Positions 32,884 to 44,260 are shown, counted from the stretch's first letter. The stretch: DNA of 64,000 nt from Rouxiella chamberiensis (GCF_026967475.1 NZ_CP114058.1:2232001-2296000), one strand, 5' to 3'. Notes: a model not told the origin generated them from the sequence alone. A program made the numbers and translations.

Positions 32884-32962
32884 TTAACTGTCCTGTAATT
32901 CGTAAACGCCCTGTTAATTCCGTAGCGCTCTGTGAGTCAAAAAATCAAAAGAGTCCGAAAAA

Positions 32963-33916
32963 TCAGAATCGGACCAATGCCGAGCCCCAGGTGAAACCGC
33001 CACCGAAAGCTTCGAGCAATACCAGTTGTCCACGCTGAATGCGGCCATCACGTACGGCTTCATCCAGTGCAGTAGGTACCGATGCCGCCGAGGTGTTGCC
33101 GTGGCGGTCAAGCGTAACTACAACCTTGTCCATGCCCATGCCCAATTTCTTGGCGGTCGCGCTGATGATGCGCAGGTTCGCCTGATGCGGAACCAGCCAG
33201 TCCAGCTGCTCGCGATCCATGTTATTGGCTTGCAGGGTTTCTTCGACCACGTGCGCGAGTTCGGTCACGGCAACTTTAAAGACTTCGTTGCCCGCCATTT
33301 TCACGTACGGAGGTTGTTCAGGGGTTTTCTGGTTGGGGTATTCCAGACTCAGCAGGCTGCCGTAGCTGCCATCGGCATGCATGTGCGTGGAGATGATGCC
33401 CTGTTCTTCGGATGCGCCAAGCAGGACTGCACCCGCGCCGTCGCCGAAGAGGATCACGGTGCCGCGATCTTCGTCGTCGATTTTGCGCGACAGGACGTCG
33501 GAGCCGATAACCAGCGCATAACGCACGGCACCGCTCTTGACGTACTGATCGGCAACGCTGAGTGCATAGGTAAAGCCCGCACAGGCCGCTGCCAGGTCAA
33601 ACGAAGCCGAGTCCTTGATGCCCAGCAGGTTTTGAATCTGGCAGGCAGAACTTGGAAACGCATGAGAAGACGAGGTTGTGGCAACAATAATGAGTCCAAC
33701 GTCCTTGGCATCGACGCCAGCCATTTCCAGCGCTTTTTCGGCGGCGGTCAGGCCCATTGTTGCTACAGTCTCGTCCGGTGCGGCAATACGACGCTCACGG
33801 ATACCGGTACGGGTGACAATCCACTCGTCCGACGTTTCAACCATTTTTTCTAAGTCGGCATTAGTCCGAACTTGTACGGGCAAGTAGCTCCCCGTACCGA
33901 GAATCTTTGTATACAT
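32963..33916 (-). CDS. fabH: Beta-ketoacyl-ACP synthase III FabH
   Basis: A 317-aa initiating condensing enzyme using acetyl-CoA and malonyl-ACP. The Cys-His-Asn triad is visible in [13 protein letters not shown] (Cys about 112), VPHQANLRI (His about 244) and [12 protein letters not shown] (Asn about 274). It is 6 bp downstream of plsX. Confidence 0.97.
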   Translation of the reverse strand: MYTKILGTGSYLPVQVRTNADLEKMVETSDEWIVTRTGIRERRIAAPDETVATMGLTAAEKALEMAGVDAKDVGLIIVATTSSSHAFPSSACQIQNLLGIKDSASFDLAAACAGFTYALSVADQYVKSGAVRYALVIGSDVLSRKIDDEDRGTVILFGDGAGAVLLGASEEQGIISTHMHADGSYGSLLSLEYPNQKTPEQPPYVKMAGNEVFKVAVTELAHVVEETLQANNMDREQLDWLVPHQANLRIISATAKKLGMGMDKVVVTLDRHGNTSAASVPTALDEAVRDGRIQRGQLVLLEAFGGGFTWGSALVRF

Positions 33917-33922
33917 GTACAG

Positions 33923-34969
33923 TCAGTCACTCTTGGGTAAGACAGCCTCAAGGCGCGCGGCAATCCGCTCGGGGACCTGCCGCTGCACCGCCTGAACAGC
34001 CTGCTCGATAGCTACAGCAAACGCCCGCTGATTTGCTCCGCCATGGCTTTTAATCACGATGCCGCGTAATCCTAACAAACTCGCGCCATTATACTGGTCT
34101 GGATGTAGATGACTGAAACGCTTTGCTAATTTTTTCTGTACTATTTTCTGCAAAGTCGGTCCGAACCACTTCATCCACCAGGATTTCCTGCCATTCTCCC
34201 CAGAGGATTTAAGCAATGACAAAAACATCCTGATCACACCTTCCATAGTTTTCAGTGTGACATTACCGACAAAACCATCACATACCATGACATCAGTTTT
34301 ACCGGTTAGGAGGTCGTTGCCTTCAAGATAGCCGATATAATTGATTACGGGTATGTTTTTTAGAATCGAAGCCGCTTCTCGGATATTGTCCAGTCCCTTC
34401 GATTCTTCCTCGCCGATATTCAGTAAGGCTACACGCGGATTGCTGATGCCGACAACTTCTTCTGCCATGACGGATCCCATCACGGCAAACTGGACCAGCA
34501 TCTGGCTGTCGCACTCCACGTTCGCCCCCAGATCAAGCACTACTGTCCTGCCGCGCTGCTGATTCGGCAGAACCGTCATCAGCGCCGGGCGCTCAATGCC
34601 TTCCAGAGGCTTGATAACAAGCTTCGCCAATCCCATCAATGCCCCGGTGTTCCCGGCGCTGACACACGCCTGCGCGTCGCCACTCTTGACGAACTCCAGT
34701 GCCATGCGCATCGAGCTTCCGCGACTGGCGCGAATGGCTTGCGAGGCTCTGGCATCGTTCGCAATCACTGACTCAGAGGCAATAACATTTATCCGCTCCA
34801 ATAAGGAAGGATCGGTGTTGGCCAGATAAGGAGTGATTTCGTCGGGATTGCCGACCAGAAGAAGATTGAGTTCAGGATTAGAGGTCAGTGCCTGCAATGA
34901 AGCAGGCACTGTGACGGAAGGACCGAAGTCCCCGCCCATAACGTCTAACGCGAGGGTTAGACGTTTCAA
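33923..34969 (-). CDS. plsX: Phosphate acyltransferase PlsX
   Basis: A 348-aa enzyme that converts acyl-ACP to acyl-phosphate for phospholipid synthesis. The N-terminal [17 protein letters not shown] and [25 protein letters not shown] and [14 protein letters not shown] are family blocks. It lies between rpmF and fabH in the conserved order. Confidence 0.96.
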   Translation of the reverse strand: MKRLTLALDVMGGDFGPSVTVPASLQALTSNPELNLLLVGNPDEITPYLANTDPSLLERINVIASESVIANDARASQAIRASRGSSMRMALEFVKSGDAQACVSAGNTGALMGLAKLVIKPLEGIERPALMTVLPNQQRGRTVVLDLGANVECDSQMLVQFAVMGSVMAEEVVGISNPRVALLNIGEEESKGLDNIREAASILKNIPVINYIGYLEGNDLLTGKTDVMVCDGFVGNVTLKTMEGVIRMFLSLLKSSGENGRKSWWMKWFGPTLQKIVQKKLAKRFSHLHPDQYNGASLLGLRGIVIKSHGGANQRAFAVAIEQAVQAVQRQVPERIAARLEAVLPKSD

Positions 34970-35033
34970 GGTATCGCCTTGCTATTACTTAACAAGTTTA
35001 ATGTTATCAAGTAAATAGTTAGCAAGTAAGAAA

Positions 35034-35213
<180 letters not shown>

Positions 35214-35738
35214 TTAATTACTTTTCTTTAAACTTGCTAATACGGAGAACGGATTCGGTTTCTCGGCCTCTGGAGGCAGTTTACCAAATACCATTTCCGC
35301 GTCGGACACTTCACAGTGTTCAGAATCATGTACCGGAACCACAGGCAGTGAAAGAATAATTTCGTCTTCAATCATTGCCAGCAAATCGACTTCGCCAAAA
35401 TCATCGACTTCGATAGGCTCGTAAGCTTCCGGTAATGCCTCAGCCTGCTCGTCATTCTTCACAGGACTAAAACAATATGTTGTGTGAACCTGGTGTTCAA
35501 ACGTCTTGCCACATCTCTGACATTCCAGAGTAACAGTGACATCGGACTGACCTTTGATAACGGCCAGCTTTTGATTGTCGATATCAAACGACAAAGAGGT
35601 CTGCACATCTGAATCCACACTGACTACCGATGCGGCAACTCGCGTCACTTGTTCTGCGTCGTAGACTCCAATGTAGTCCAAACGCTTCTGAGCGGTGCGA
35701 AGGGCATCAACAGCCAGGGGTAATTTTACTTTTTGCAT
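35214..35738 (-). CDS. yceD: YceD, DUF177 23S rRNA accumulation protein
   Basis: A 174-aa protein of the YceD/DUF177 family, in E. coli linked to accumulation of 23S rRNA. A zinc-type pair CQRCGKTF (residues about 78-85) and an acidic mid-part ending [19 protein letters not shown] (seen in motif pieces VPVHD and AEMVFG) are typical. First gene of the rpmF-plsX-fab transcript. Intact. Confidence 0.92.
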   Translation of the reverse strand: MQKVKLPLAVDALRTAQKRLDYIGVYDAEQVTRVAASVVSVDSDVQTSLSFDIDNQKLAVIKGQSDVTVTLECQRCGKTFEHQVHTTYCFSPVKNDEQAEALPEAYEPIEVDDFGEVDLLAMIEDEIILSLPVVPVHDSEHCEVSDAEMVFGKLPPEAEKPNPFSVLASLKKSN

Positions 35739-35879
35739 AGGGCGCGCATATTAACTTTGTAACGACGTAGAGTCAAAGAAAAAGGGCATTTTATAGCGCC
35801 TTTCACCAATATTCGCTTCCTCAGCGGCGGACAGTTTAAAATGGGTGATTCAATAACGCCATGCTTTGTGAAAAAAATT

Positions 35880-36485
35880 ATGCAAACAGTGAATCAAAAA
35901 AGGATCCTTCTGGCTTCGACGTCGCCCTATCGCCGCGCCATTCTTGAAAAAACGACGCTGGAATTCAGCTGCGCCGCGCCAGACATCGATGAGACGGCGC
36001 TTGCCGGCGAGTCTGCCGAGGCGCTGGTGCAACGTTTGGCGGAGCAAAAAGCCCGTGCGCTGGCCGCGCGTTATCCCGGCCATCTGATTATAGGATCGGA
36101 TCAGGTGTGTGTGATCGACGACACGATCCTCGGCAAACCGCACACCTTTGACAACGCCCGTCGTCAGCTGAGTCTGGCCAGCGGTAAAAAAGTCGTCTTT
36201 TATACCGGTCTTTGCCTGCTCGACAGCGACAGCGGAAAGGCGCAGCGAGTATGCGAGCCTTTCGAGGTGCATTTCAGAGTGCTCGAGGATGCAGAAATCA
36301 GCGGTTATCTCCAGCTCGAGAAGCCCTACGACTGTGCCGGAAGCTTTAAGTGCGAGGGGCTTGGCATCAGCCTGTTTGAGAAACTCGACGGGCGCGACCC
36401 GAATACGCTGATTGGCCTGCCGCTTATCGCCCTGCTCGGCCTGCTGCGCGAACACGGCATCAATCCGCTGACCGCGACGCCATAA
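35880..36485 (+). CDS. yceF: 7-methyl-GTP pyrophosphatase YceF (Maf-like)
   Basis: A 201-aa Maf-family nucleotide pyrophosphatase. [15 protein letters not shown] at the N-terminus, catalytic Asp in [10 protein letters not shown] (around residue 75), and [22 protein letters not shown] near the C-terminus (key pieces AGSFK and GRDPNTL) are diagnostic of the YceF subgroup, which hydrolyses m7GTP. ATG 35880 is preferred; an upstream in-frame ATG at 35841 would add 13 residues without family support. It is divergent from yceD. Confidence 0.92.
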   Translation: MQTVNQKRILLASTSPYRRAILEKTTLEFSCAAPDIDETALAGESAEALVQRLAEQKARALAARYPGHLIIGSDQVCVIDDTILGKPHTFDNARRQLSLASGKKVVFYTGLCLLDSDSGKAQRVCEPFEVHFRVLEDAEISGYLQLEKPYDCAGSFKCEGLGISLFEKLDGRDPNTLIGLPLIALLGLLREHGINPLTATP

Positions 36486-36515
36486 AAAAAGCGCCCGCTG
36501 ACTTGGGGCGCTTCT
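36486..36515. terminator. Bidirectional terminator yceF / rluC
   Basis: aagcgccc and ggggcgctt form a stem with an 8-nt loop, with an A7 run on one side and TCTTT on the other, between two convergent genes. Confidence 0.75.
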
Positions 36516-36558
36516 TTCGCTGGCTCACACCGTTGCCGTACATCGCGGCAACGGCCGA

Positions 36559-37515
36559 TTATTTCGCGGCGTTGCGCAGCCTGGTCAGAGCATTGCGCAA
36601 TTTTGGCTCGAGCGGCGCTTCGATGCGTATCGTTTCACCGGTGCCCGGATGTTCGAATCGCAGCGCGGCGGCATGCAGGAACAGACGATTGATGCCGGTG
36701 CCTGCGAGCTGGGCGTCAAATTCGCGGTCGCCGTAGCGGTCGTCGAACGCAATGGGATGGCCCGCATGCAGGGTATGCACACGAATCTGGTGGGTGCGCC
36801 CGGTTACGGGGCTGCATTTCACCAGCGTGGCAAAGGCGTATTTCTCTTCAATCTTGAAACGCGTTTCGGAAGGCTTGCCTTCACTGTTGACGCGCACGAT
36901 GCGCTCGCCGCTTTGCAGAATATTTTTCAGCAACGGCGCCTGCACGACTTTGCAATGCGACTGCCATTCACCGCGCACCAGCGCCAGATAATCCTTCTGC
37001 ATGGTTTTGAGACGCAACTGCTCATGCAGCGATCGCAGCGCCGAGCGCTTTTTGGCTACCAGCAGCACACCGGAGGTATCGCGGTCGAGGCGATGAACCA
37101 GTTCGAGGAAACGGGCGTCGGGACGCAGTGCGCGCAGCCCTTCGATGACGCCGAAGCTGAGTCCGCTGCCGCCATGAACGGCCGTGCCGGAAGGTTTGTT
37201 CAGGATAAGCAGGTGGTCGTCTTCATAAAGGATACAGTGCTCGAGCGCCGCGACCTTGTCGAGCTTGGCCGACACCGGCGCTTCTTCACGTTCGGCAACA
37301 CGAACCGGAGGCACGCGCACCTCATCACCCGCCAGTAATTTATATTCCGGTTTGATTCGCTTCTTATTTACGCGAACTTCGCCCTTTCGCAAAATACGAT
37401 AAATCATGCTTTTGGGCACGCCTTTCAGGAAAGTGCGCAAAAAGTTATCAATTCGCTGTCCGGCTTCTTCTTCGGTGATGGGGATTAATTGTACAGTTGG
37501 ATTCTCAGTTTTCAT
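36559..37515 (-). CDS. rluC: 23S rRNA pseudouridine(955/2504/2580) synthase RluC
   Basis: A 318-aa RluA-family synthase. An S4 RNA-binding domain is at the N-terminus ([20 protein letters not shown] in two parts) and the catalytic Asp is in [14 protein letters not shown] (about residue 144). The C-terminal GRTHQIRVH motif is intact. It is divergent from rne across about 620 bp. Confidence 0.97.
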   Translation of the reverse strand: MKTENPTVQLIPITEEEAGQRIDNFLRTFLKGVPKSMIYRILRKGEVRVNKKRIKPEYKLLAGDEVRVPPVRVAEREEAPVSAKLDKVAALEHCILYEDDHLLILNKPSGTAVHGGSGLSFGVIEGLRALRPDARFLELVHRLDRDTSGVLLVAKKRSALRSLHEQLRLKTMQKDYLALVRGEWQSHCKVVQAPLLKNILQSGERIVRVNSEGKPSETRFKIEEKYAFATLVKCSPVTGRTHQIRVHTLHAGHPIAFDDRYGDREFDAQLAGTGINRLFLHAAALRFEHPGTGETIRIEAPLEPKLRNALTRLRNAAK

Positions 37516-38134
37516 GGGCCGTGATTCTAGAGGGTTCTAAATATTGAAGGCGGGGATCGCGCCGCTGATTTTTATGTGCTTAACTCTAAGTTTACCAGCA
37601 ACCGTCGAGGATTACTTAAAACCGAAAATTAATTCGGACAATAAGGCGGTGTGAAGCCGTTCAAAGGTGTTAAATAAACTTTACCAACACCTAAAAGTCA
37701 CCTTGCTATATCGGTACGAGCAATGGAATAATGAAGTCACTTCCGCGTTGATTCTCTTGAACTTAGGGAAAACGCTGGAATTAACGATTTGCTTATCTCG
37801 CAAAAACGCGGCAATGGCGTAAGACGTAATGTGAAATCAAGCAATTAGCGGGCTGCGGGTTGCAGCTTGGCCGGCAAATGGAATGTGATCTGGCTACCTA
37901 ATCAGAAGCTATTCCCCACTAAAAGTACTGTTTTCGTACAGCTGCAGTTATATATCTTTCAAAGATTAACGCGGCAGAAGCAGGCTTACCGAAAATAATG
38001 CGCCCCTATGCAGGCGACAACCGGGAGGTTGACGACTATGCGAGAAGACTCGGGGCCAACGGTTTTAATCCGGCTATAGCGATTATTTTGCCCGCAGTTC
38101 TGACAATAATGCAAAAATAACGAGTAAGTTAAAG
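37516..38134 (+). other. Long rluC-rne intergenic region with presumed rne leader
   Basis: The 619 bp between rluC and rne contain no convincing gene. In E. coli the rne mRNA has a 361-nt leader whose hairpins mediate autoregulation by RNase E. A small hairpin CAACC-GGGA-GGTTG lies at 38018-38031 about 105 nt before rne, and the last 150 bp are structured-looking and GC-richer than the rest. Assignment as autoregulatory leader is inferred from position and length. Confidence 0.55.
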
Positions 38135-41100
38135 ATGAAAAGAATGTTGATTAACGCAACTCAGCAAGAAGAGTTGCGCGTTGCTCTTGTAGATGGACAG
38201 CGGCTCTACGATCTGGATATTGAAAGTCCTGGCCACGAGCAGAAAAAAGCCAATATTTACAAAGGTAAAATCACCCGCATAGAACCAAGCCTTGAAGCAG
38301 CATTTGTTGATTATGGTGCGGAAAGACATGGTTTTCTCCCCTCAAAGAAATCGCCCGCGAATACTTTCCCAGCAATTATTCCTCCCATGGCCGTCCAAAC
38401 ATCAAAGATGTTCTGCGTGAAGGTCAGGAAGTCATTGTTCAGGTAGACAAGGAAGAGCGTGGCAATAAAGGCGCAGCACTGACGACGTTCATCAGTCTGG
38501 CCGGCAGCTATCTGGTTCTGATGCCAAACAACCCGCGCGCTGGGGGTATTTCCCGCCGGATTGAAGGTGACGACCGTACCGAACCGAAAGAAGCCCTCTC
38601 TTCTCTGCAACTGCCAGACGGCATGGGCCTCATCGTGCGTACCGCCGGTGTGGGCAAATCCGCCGATGCGCTGCAATGGGACCTGAGCTTCCGCATGAAG
38701 CACTGGGACGCCATCAAGAAAGCAGCCGAAGGCCGCCCTGCTCCTTTCCTTATTCACCAGGAAAGCAACGTGATTGTTCGCGCCTTCCGCGACTATCTGC
38801 GTCCTGACATCGGCGAAATCCTGATAGACAACCCGAAGGTTCTCGAGCTTGCCAAAGAGCACATTGCTGCGTTGGGTCGTCCGGATTTCAGCAGCAAGAT
38901 CAAGCCTTATGTCGGCGAAATCCCGCTGTTTAGCCACTATCAAATCGAATCGCAGATTGAGTCCGCCTTCCAGCGCGAAGTGCGTCTGCCTTCCGGTGGT
39001 TCCATCGTTATCGATACCACCGAAGCCCTGACCGCAATCGACATCAACTCCGCACGTGCCACCCGCGGCGGCGATATCGAAGAAACGGCGTTCAACACCA
39101 ACCTCGAAGCGGCCGACGAAATTGCCCGTCAGCTGCGTCTGCGCGACCTCGGCGGCCTGATCGTTATCGACTACATCGACATGACCCCGGTTCGTCACCA
39201 GCGTGAAGTCGAAAACCGTCTGCGCGATGCCGCTTCGTCAAGACCGTGCGCGCATCCAGATTGGGCGTATCTCGCGTTTCGGCCTGCTGGAAATGTCTCG
39301 TCAGCGTCTCAGCCCGTCACTGGGTGAATCTACCCACCACGTCTGCCCACGCTGCGGCGGTACCGGTACCGTGCGTGACAACGAGTCGCTGTCGCTCTCC
39401 ATTCTGCGTCTGATTGAAGAAGAAGCGCTGAAAGAGAACACCAAAGAAGTTCACGCTATCGTTCCAGTGCCGATCGCCTCTTACCTGCTGAACGAAAAAC
39501 GTGAAGCCGTGAATGCCATCGAGAAACGTCAGGGCGGCGTGCGTGCCGTCATCGTCCCTAACGATCAGATGCAAACGCCGCATTATCACGTGCTACGTGT
39601 GCGCAAGGGTGAAGAGTCCTCCACCTTGAGCTACCTGTTGCCACAGGTTCACGAAGCCGAGATGCTCCAGCCTTCCGAAGAGCTGCCTGCCGAGCGCAAA
39701 CGTCCCGAGCAGCCTGCTCTGGCGACCTTCGCCCTGCCTGCCGAAGCGCCTCCGGCCTACGAACAGCAACCCGCGCCTGCCGCCCAACCGGCCCAGACGC
39801 GTACCGCTTCCGTCAACGCGGCTCCGGCTGCGGCAGCAGCACCGGCCAAATCCGGCGGCTTCATGAGCAAGCTGCTTGGCGGTCTGAAAAGTCTGTTTGC
39901 CTCCGAGCCTGCGCCTGAAGCCAAACCGGTTGAAGCGGTTAAAGACGTTCAGCCTGAAACCTCGGCCGAAACGGAAACCCGTCGCAGCAATGAACGTCGC
40001 AACCAGCGTCGTCAGGGCACGCGCCGTGACCGCAACGGTGAACGTGGCGAGCGCAACGGCGAGCGCAATGACCGTAATGGTGAGCGTGGCAACCGTAACG
40101 AACGTACCGACCGCAACGAACGTACCGATCGTACCGATACCCGCAGTGAAAATACCGACTCGCGTTCAGAGCGCACCAATGGCCGCACAGACCGTAACGA
40201 CCGCGCCAACGGCCGCACCGAACGTTCTTCCCGTAATGCCGAGCGTAACGACCGTACCGATCGCAATCAGGACACTGTTGCCGTCGACACGGTAGCGCAG
40301 GATCTCGAGAACACCGGCGCACGCGAAGAGCAGCAGCAACAGCCTCGCCGCGAACGTGGCGATCGTTCACGCCGTCGCAACGATGACCGTCGTAAAACAC
40401 AGCAGGAAGAGAAACCGGCTGATGCCGTTGTCGCAGAAACCGTAGCAGCAGCGCCAGCGCCGACTGCACCGGTAGAAGATGAAGACCGCATGCCTTCGCA
40501 GCGTCGCCAGCGTCGTCCGTTGACCCAGAAGATTCGTTTCGAATCCGAAGTGGATCAGGATGTCGAAGATGCCGCGCAGATGCTTATCACCGGTGTGAAA
40601 CCCGCCGAACGTGCGCCGGAGCCGAAAGCCGTCGACAGCCAGGCCTACGAGCCAGCTCAGCAGCAGGAAGCCGGTAACGACACGGAAACCGATGAAGCCC
40701 AGAGCGACAGCAACCGCGAAAACGGCATGCCGCGTCGTTCACGTCGTTCGCCACGTCATCTGCGTGTGAGCGGTCAGCGTCGTCGTCGCTATCGTGACGA
40801 GCGTTACCCGAGCCAGTCGCCAATGCCGTTGGCAGGCGCGTTTGTCTCGCCGGAAATGGCATCGGGCAAAGTGTGGATTTCCTATCCGGTTGTTCAGTCA
40901 AATGAACAGGTTCAGCCAAACGAGCCGGTTCAGCCGCAGGCAGAACAGACGCAGCCGCAGACAGAAGCCGTTGCTCAGGCCGCTGTACTGACCGAACAGG
41001 TCGAGATTGCGCAGGCCAATACGCCGGCCGCGGCAGAAGTTCAGCCTGTGGTTGAAGCAGCGCCTGCCGTTCAGCAGCCTGCACCGGTTGAAGCGCCTCG

Positions 41101-41698
41101 CGTTGCCACCAACACCGTGACCTTCCAGGAAGCCCAGGAAGTGATCGAGCAGGAAGTGGAAGCCGTCAAGGCAGAAAACCCGGTGGCCGCCGAGCCGCAC
41201 GTGGTTGAGCCTGCAACGCTTGAAACCGTTGACACCGACGTGCCGGCACCGGCGCCTACCGAACCGACCCTGGTCGAGCCGGTTGAGCCTGTCGTTGCAC
41301 CAAACGTGGAAGAAGTGAAGCCTGCGGCCGTTGAAACCGCTGTCGAACCTGAAGCTGCCGCCCCTGTTGTTCAGGAAGTGAAGCCGCAGGAACCGGCAGT
41401 AGAAGTTCAGGTTGCCGGTATCGACGCGACCGAAGCCGAAGCTCCGTCTATCGCTATTCCTGCCACGCCTGCTGTCGACACGCAGCCGGCTGCCGCAGCG
41501 AAAACCGAGACGGTCGCGCCACGCTTCAAGCATCACGCTACCGCGCCGATGACCAAGGCACCGGCTCCGGCCTATGTTGCCGAACCGCCTCGCTTTAGCG
41601 ATTGGGTTCGTCCAGCCTACAACTTCAGTGGTAAAGGTTCCGCAGGCGGACATTCCGCAGCGGCAACCGCGACGGCTCCGGCAACCAAGCCAGAATAA
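38135..41698 (+). CDS. rne: Ribonuclease E (two compensating frameshifts)
   Basis: Endoribonuclease and scaffold of the RNA degradosome, membrane-attached. Catalytic half: S1 domain (residues 35-125), Mg-binding Asp in [15 protein letters not shown] (around 303) and IVIDYIDM (around 346), and the zinc link CPRCGGTGT (around 404). The C-terminal half is disordered and holds an Arg-rich RNA-binding tract (about 650-760) and Pro/Val/Glu-rich repeats. Breaks: one C missing at 38338-38341 (restores [13 protein letters not shown]) and an extra T at 39234-39235 (restores [11 protein letters not shown]). The repaired length is 1187 aa against 1061 in E. coli. Confidence 0.95.
40018..40270 (+). repeat. 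Degenerate tandem repeats in the RNase E Arg-rich region
   Basis: The coding strand is built of short units encoding variants of RNGER and RNERTD. Two adjacent 18-bp units (40094-40111 and 40112-40129) differ at only two positions, both third-codon changes. Net result is a long low-complexity R/N/D/E/T tract. Confidence 0.8.
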
Positions 41699-41720
41699 CC
41701 GCGCGTTACCCCTGAAAACT

Positions 41721-41747
41721 AAAAACCCGCCACTGGCGGGTTTTTTT
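41721..41747. terminator. Terminator between rne and the ABM gene
   Basis: cccgcc-act-ggcggg with flanking A5 and T7 runs; strong and usable on both strands between convergent genes. Confidence 0.88.
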
Positions 41748-41771
41748 ATGGCCTTGAAACCGTTGGAAGGC

Positions 41772-42059
41772 TTAGGCGAACAGCTTCATCTTCTTAATCT
41801 CGATTTTTTCAAGCTTGCCGTCCAGCTGGCTGACAAAATGCTGGAAGTGCGCGCTTTGCTCGTGCTGCTCGACCGCTTCCTGCGATTGCCAGCGTTCGTA
41901 AAACACAAAGCTGTTTTCGCTGTCGATTTCACGATGCAAATCGTATTGCAGACAGCCCAGTTCTTCGCGACTGGCCGCCACAATCGTGAGCAGCGCCTGG
42001 GTAACGTCGTCGAGAAATTCGGACTTGACGGTAAGAGGGGCAACAATTCGGACTTCCAT
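41772..42059 (-). CDS. ABM-family monooxygenase (putative quinol monooxygenase)
   Basis: A 95-aa single-domain protein of the antibiotic biosynthesis monooxygenase family, related to YgiN: EVRIVAPLTVK, ASREELGCLQYDLHRE, SFVFYERWQSQEAVEQHEQS (in parts) and HFQHF are family motifs with the typical ferredoxin-like fold order. It is cofactor-independent in known members. It stands alone between rne and pyrC, precisely where the flagellar and murJ block lies in E. coli. The substrate is unknown. Confidence 0.8.
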   Translation of the reverse strand: MEVRIVAPLTVKSEFLDDVTQALLTIVAASREELGCLQYDLHREIDSENSFVFYERWQSQEAVEQHEQSAHFQHFVSQLDGKLEKIEIKKMKLFA

Positions 42060-42305
42060 GGTTCGTCTCCTGTTTGATAGCCGTTGAGAGCTATGGGATA
42101 AATCAATCTTCTATCGTAGGCAAAAAATTAAGTATCTCTAATAGTTAGGTCTGACTTTACGCGCCCACAGACACTGATTTCAATGTTAACTTAACAAAGT
42201 AATGCATCCTTTACATTTTGCGCTTATCCTTGTACCCCGCCGTTAATGCTCCCATTACTGCACCTGATTCGACCGTCCTGTCTCTCAATGCCGGAGTTTT
42301 GTAAC

Positions 42306-43356
42306 ATGACCGCCACACCGCAAGTTTTGAAAATACGCCGCCCAGACGACTGGCACATCCATCTTCGTGACGACGCCGTACTGAATACCGTGCTGCCGTT
42401 CACCAGCGAAGTCTTCGGCCGTGCAATTGTGATGCCCAACCTGACGCCGCCCGTGACCACCGTTGACGCCGCCATTGCCTATCGCACCCGTATCGAAGCC
42501 GCTATTCCTGCGGGCCACACCTTTACTCCCCTGCTGACCTGCTACCTGACCGATTCACTGGACCCGGACGAGCTGTCGCGCGGTTTCGAGCAAGGCGTCT
42601 TCACCGCGGCGAAGCTGTACCCGGCGAATGCCACTACCAACTCAAGCCACGGCGTGACCGATGTCAAAGGGATCTATCCGGTGCTTGAGCGCATGCAGAA
42701 AATCGGCATGCCGTTGCTTATCCACGGCGAAGTCACGCATCAGGATGTCGACATTTTCGACCGCGAAGCGCGTTTTATCGATGAAGTGATGGATCCGCTG
42801 CGCCGCCAGTTCCCCGAGCTGAAAGTGGTGTTCGAGCACATCACCACCCGCGAAGCCGCACAATATGTGCTGGCGGGCAGCGAATATCTGGGCGCGACCA
42901 TTACGCCTCAGCACCTGATGTTCAACCGCAATCACATGCTGGTTGGCGGCGTGCGCCCTCACCTGTTTCTGTCTGCCTATCCTCAAGCGTAACGTCCACC
43001 AGCAGGCGCTGCGTGAAGTTATCGCCAGCGGCAACAAGCGCTTCTTCCTGGGCACCGACTCCGCGCCGCACGCCAAGCATCTGAAAGAGTCCAGCTGTGG
43101 CTGTGCGGGCTGCTTCAATGCGCCGCTGGCGCTGTCGGCCTATGCCACGGTATTTGAAGAGATGAACGCGCTACAGCACTTCGAGGCGTTCTGCTCCGAG
43201 AATGGTCCGAACTTCTATGGTCTGCCGCTGAACGAAGGCACTGTCGAACTGACGCGCACGCCGGTCACCCAGCCAGAAACCCTTCCGATGGGCAACGACA
43301 CCATCGTGCCATTCCTGGCCGGTCAGACGTTGAACTGGAAAGTCACCGCCTGCTAA
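42306..43356 (+). CDS. pyrC: Dihydroorotase PyrC (one-base frameshift)
   Basis: Zinc amidohydrolase of pyrimidine synthesis that cyclises carbamoyl-aspartate. HxH in [10 protein letters not shown] (about 17-19), carboxylated Lys in [10 protein letters not shown] (about 103), HGEVTH (about 140) and Asp in LGTDSAPH (about 250) are present. An extra C near 42969 breaks the frame; removing it restores [20 protein letters not shown] and a 349-aa protein. SolA-bssS-dinI-pyrC order is as in E. coli but read here from pyrC. The leader contains GGAG upstream of the ATG; CTP-linked leader control is known for E. coli pyrC but was not verified here. Confidence 0.92.
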
Positions 43357-43376
43357 GGCTTGCAGACCCCACCAGA

Positions 43377-43405
43377 AACGGGAAGGTCACGCCTTCCCGT
43401 TATTT
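43377..43405 (+). terminator. Rho-independent terminator of pyrC
   Basis: A perfect 10-bp stem aacgggaagg/ccttcccgtt with a 5-nt loop and TATTTA tail, 20 bp after the stop codon. Confidence 0.7.
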
Positions 43406-43436
43406 ACGCTGCGCAGGCTTGCTCTTCCCGAAATAA

Positions 43437-43452
43437 CTGTATATATTCACAG
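43437..43452. promoter_or_regulatory. LexA box upstream of dinI
   Basis: CTGTATATATTCACAG matches CTGT-N8-ACAG, 23 bp upstream of dinI, as expected for an SOS-regulated gene. Confidence 0.9.
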
Positions 43453-43475
43453 TATGATTATACGGAGGGACAGTT

Positions 43476-43733
43476 ATGCGTATTGAAGTCTGTGTCGACA
43501 AGCGAAAACCTTTACCGATCGGCGCACTGGATGCCCTGTCAGGTGAATTGAGCAAACGTATCGATAAAAAATTCCCCGATGGCCAGCACAGTGTCCAGGT
43601 ACGCTATGCCAGCGCCAACAGTTTGACCGTGTTGGGCGGTGCCAAGCCTGACAAAGATCTTATTGAAGAAATCCTGCAGGAAACCTGGGAGAGCGCCGAT
43701 GACTGGTTCTCCGTGGAAACGCCGGATAGTTAA
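43476..43733 (+). CDS. dinI: DNA damage-inducible protein DinI
   Basis: An 85-aa acidic protein that stabilises RecA filaments and modulates LexA/UmuD cleavage. The C-terminal helix EEILQETWESADDWF is almost identical to E. coli DinI; the end is extended by SVETPDS. GGAGGG lies 6 bases before the ATG. SOS control is supported by the LexA box. A hairpin terminator follows at 43783. Confidence 0.95.
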   Translation: MRIEVCVDKRKPLPIGALDALSGELSKRIDKKFPDGQHSVQVRYASANSLTVLGGAKPDKDLIEEILQETWESADDWFSVETPDS

Positions 43734-43782
43734 CCTTATATAATGATAACAATCAGGCTTTAACAGCCATTTTTTATTTTCG

Positions 43783-43806
43783 CCGGGCGTCGCTGTCCGG
43801 TTTTTT
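43783..43806 (+). terminator. Rho-independent terminator of dinI
   Basis: CCGGGC and GTCCGG can form a 6-bp stem with one G-U pair, followed by TTTTTT. Confidence 0.65.
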
Positions 43807-43988
43807 CGTTGCTCCCGCCTCAAAACATATTGCCGATATTTTGCACAGAACGAAATATTTACAACTAAATGCGCGATTTATATGCCCAAAATTGAATAAA
43901 TGCTTATACTTAACTTGCTCACTTGATAATGAGCCGCATTGATCCTCGATAGTCACTCACGCTAGTCACTACAAGATAAGGGGTCTAA

Positions 43989-44243
43989 ATGGACAGAAAT
44001 GACGAAGTAATTCAGACACACCCGCTTGTTGGTTGGGACATTAGTACCGTTGATTCCTACGATGCCATGATGATACGTCTTCATTACCTGTCTTCAAAAG
44101 ACCAACCGACCGAGGATGCTCAGGTAGACAGAACCTTGTGGTTAACTACCGATGTTGCCCGGCAATTGATTAATATCCTTGAAGCTGGCATAGAAAAGAT
44201 CGAATCCAACGAGTACGAGTACATTGAACAGCGTAAACACTAA
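43989..44243 (+). CDS. bssS: Biofilm regulator BssS
   Basis: An 84-aa protein of the BssS family: the N-terminus VIQTHPLVGWDISTVDSYDA and LWLTTDVARQLI..LEAGIEKIES follow the E. coli protein. In E. coli it influences biofilm formation and indole signalling through an unknown mechanism. AAGGGG precedes the ATG by about eight bases. The upstream 180 bp are AT-rich and presumably hold the promoter. Confidence 0.93.
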   Translation: MDRNDEVIQTHPLVGWDISTVDSYDAMMIRLHYLSSKDQPTEDAQVDRTLWLTTDVARQLINILEAGIEKIESNEYEYIEQRKH

Positions 44244-44260
44244 GTATTACCGTCCAGTCT

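Noticed and set aside
39960..40420. CRISPR-like or minisatellite array
   Set aside because: Repeat units are in frame, lie inside rne, and vary only as codons for an R/N/D/E-rich tract; no spacer structure.
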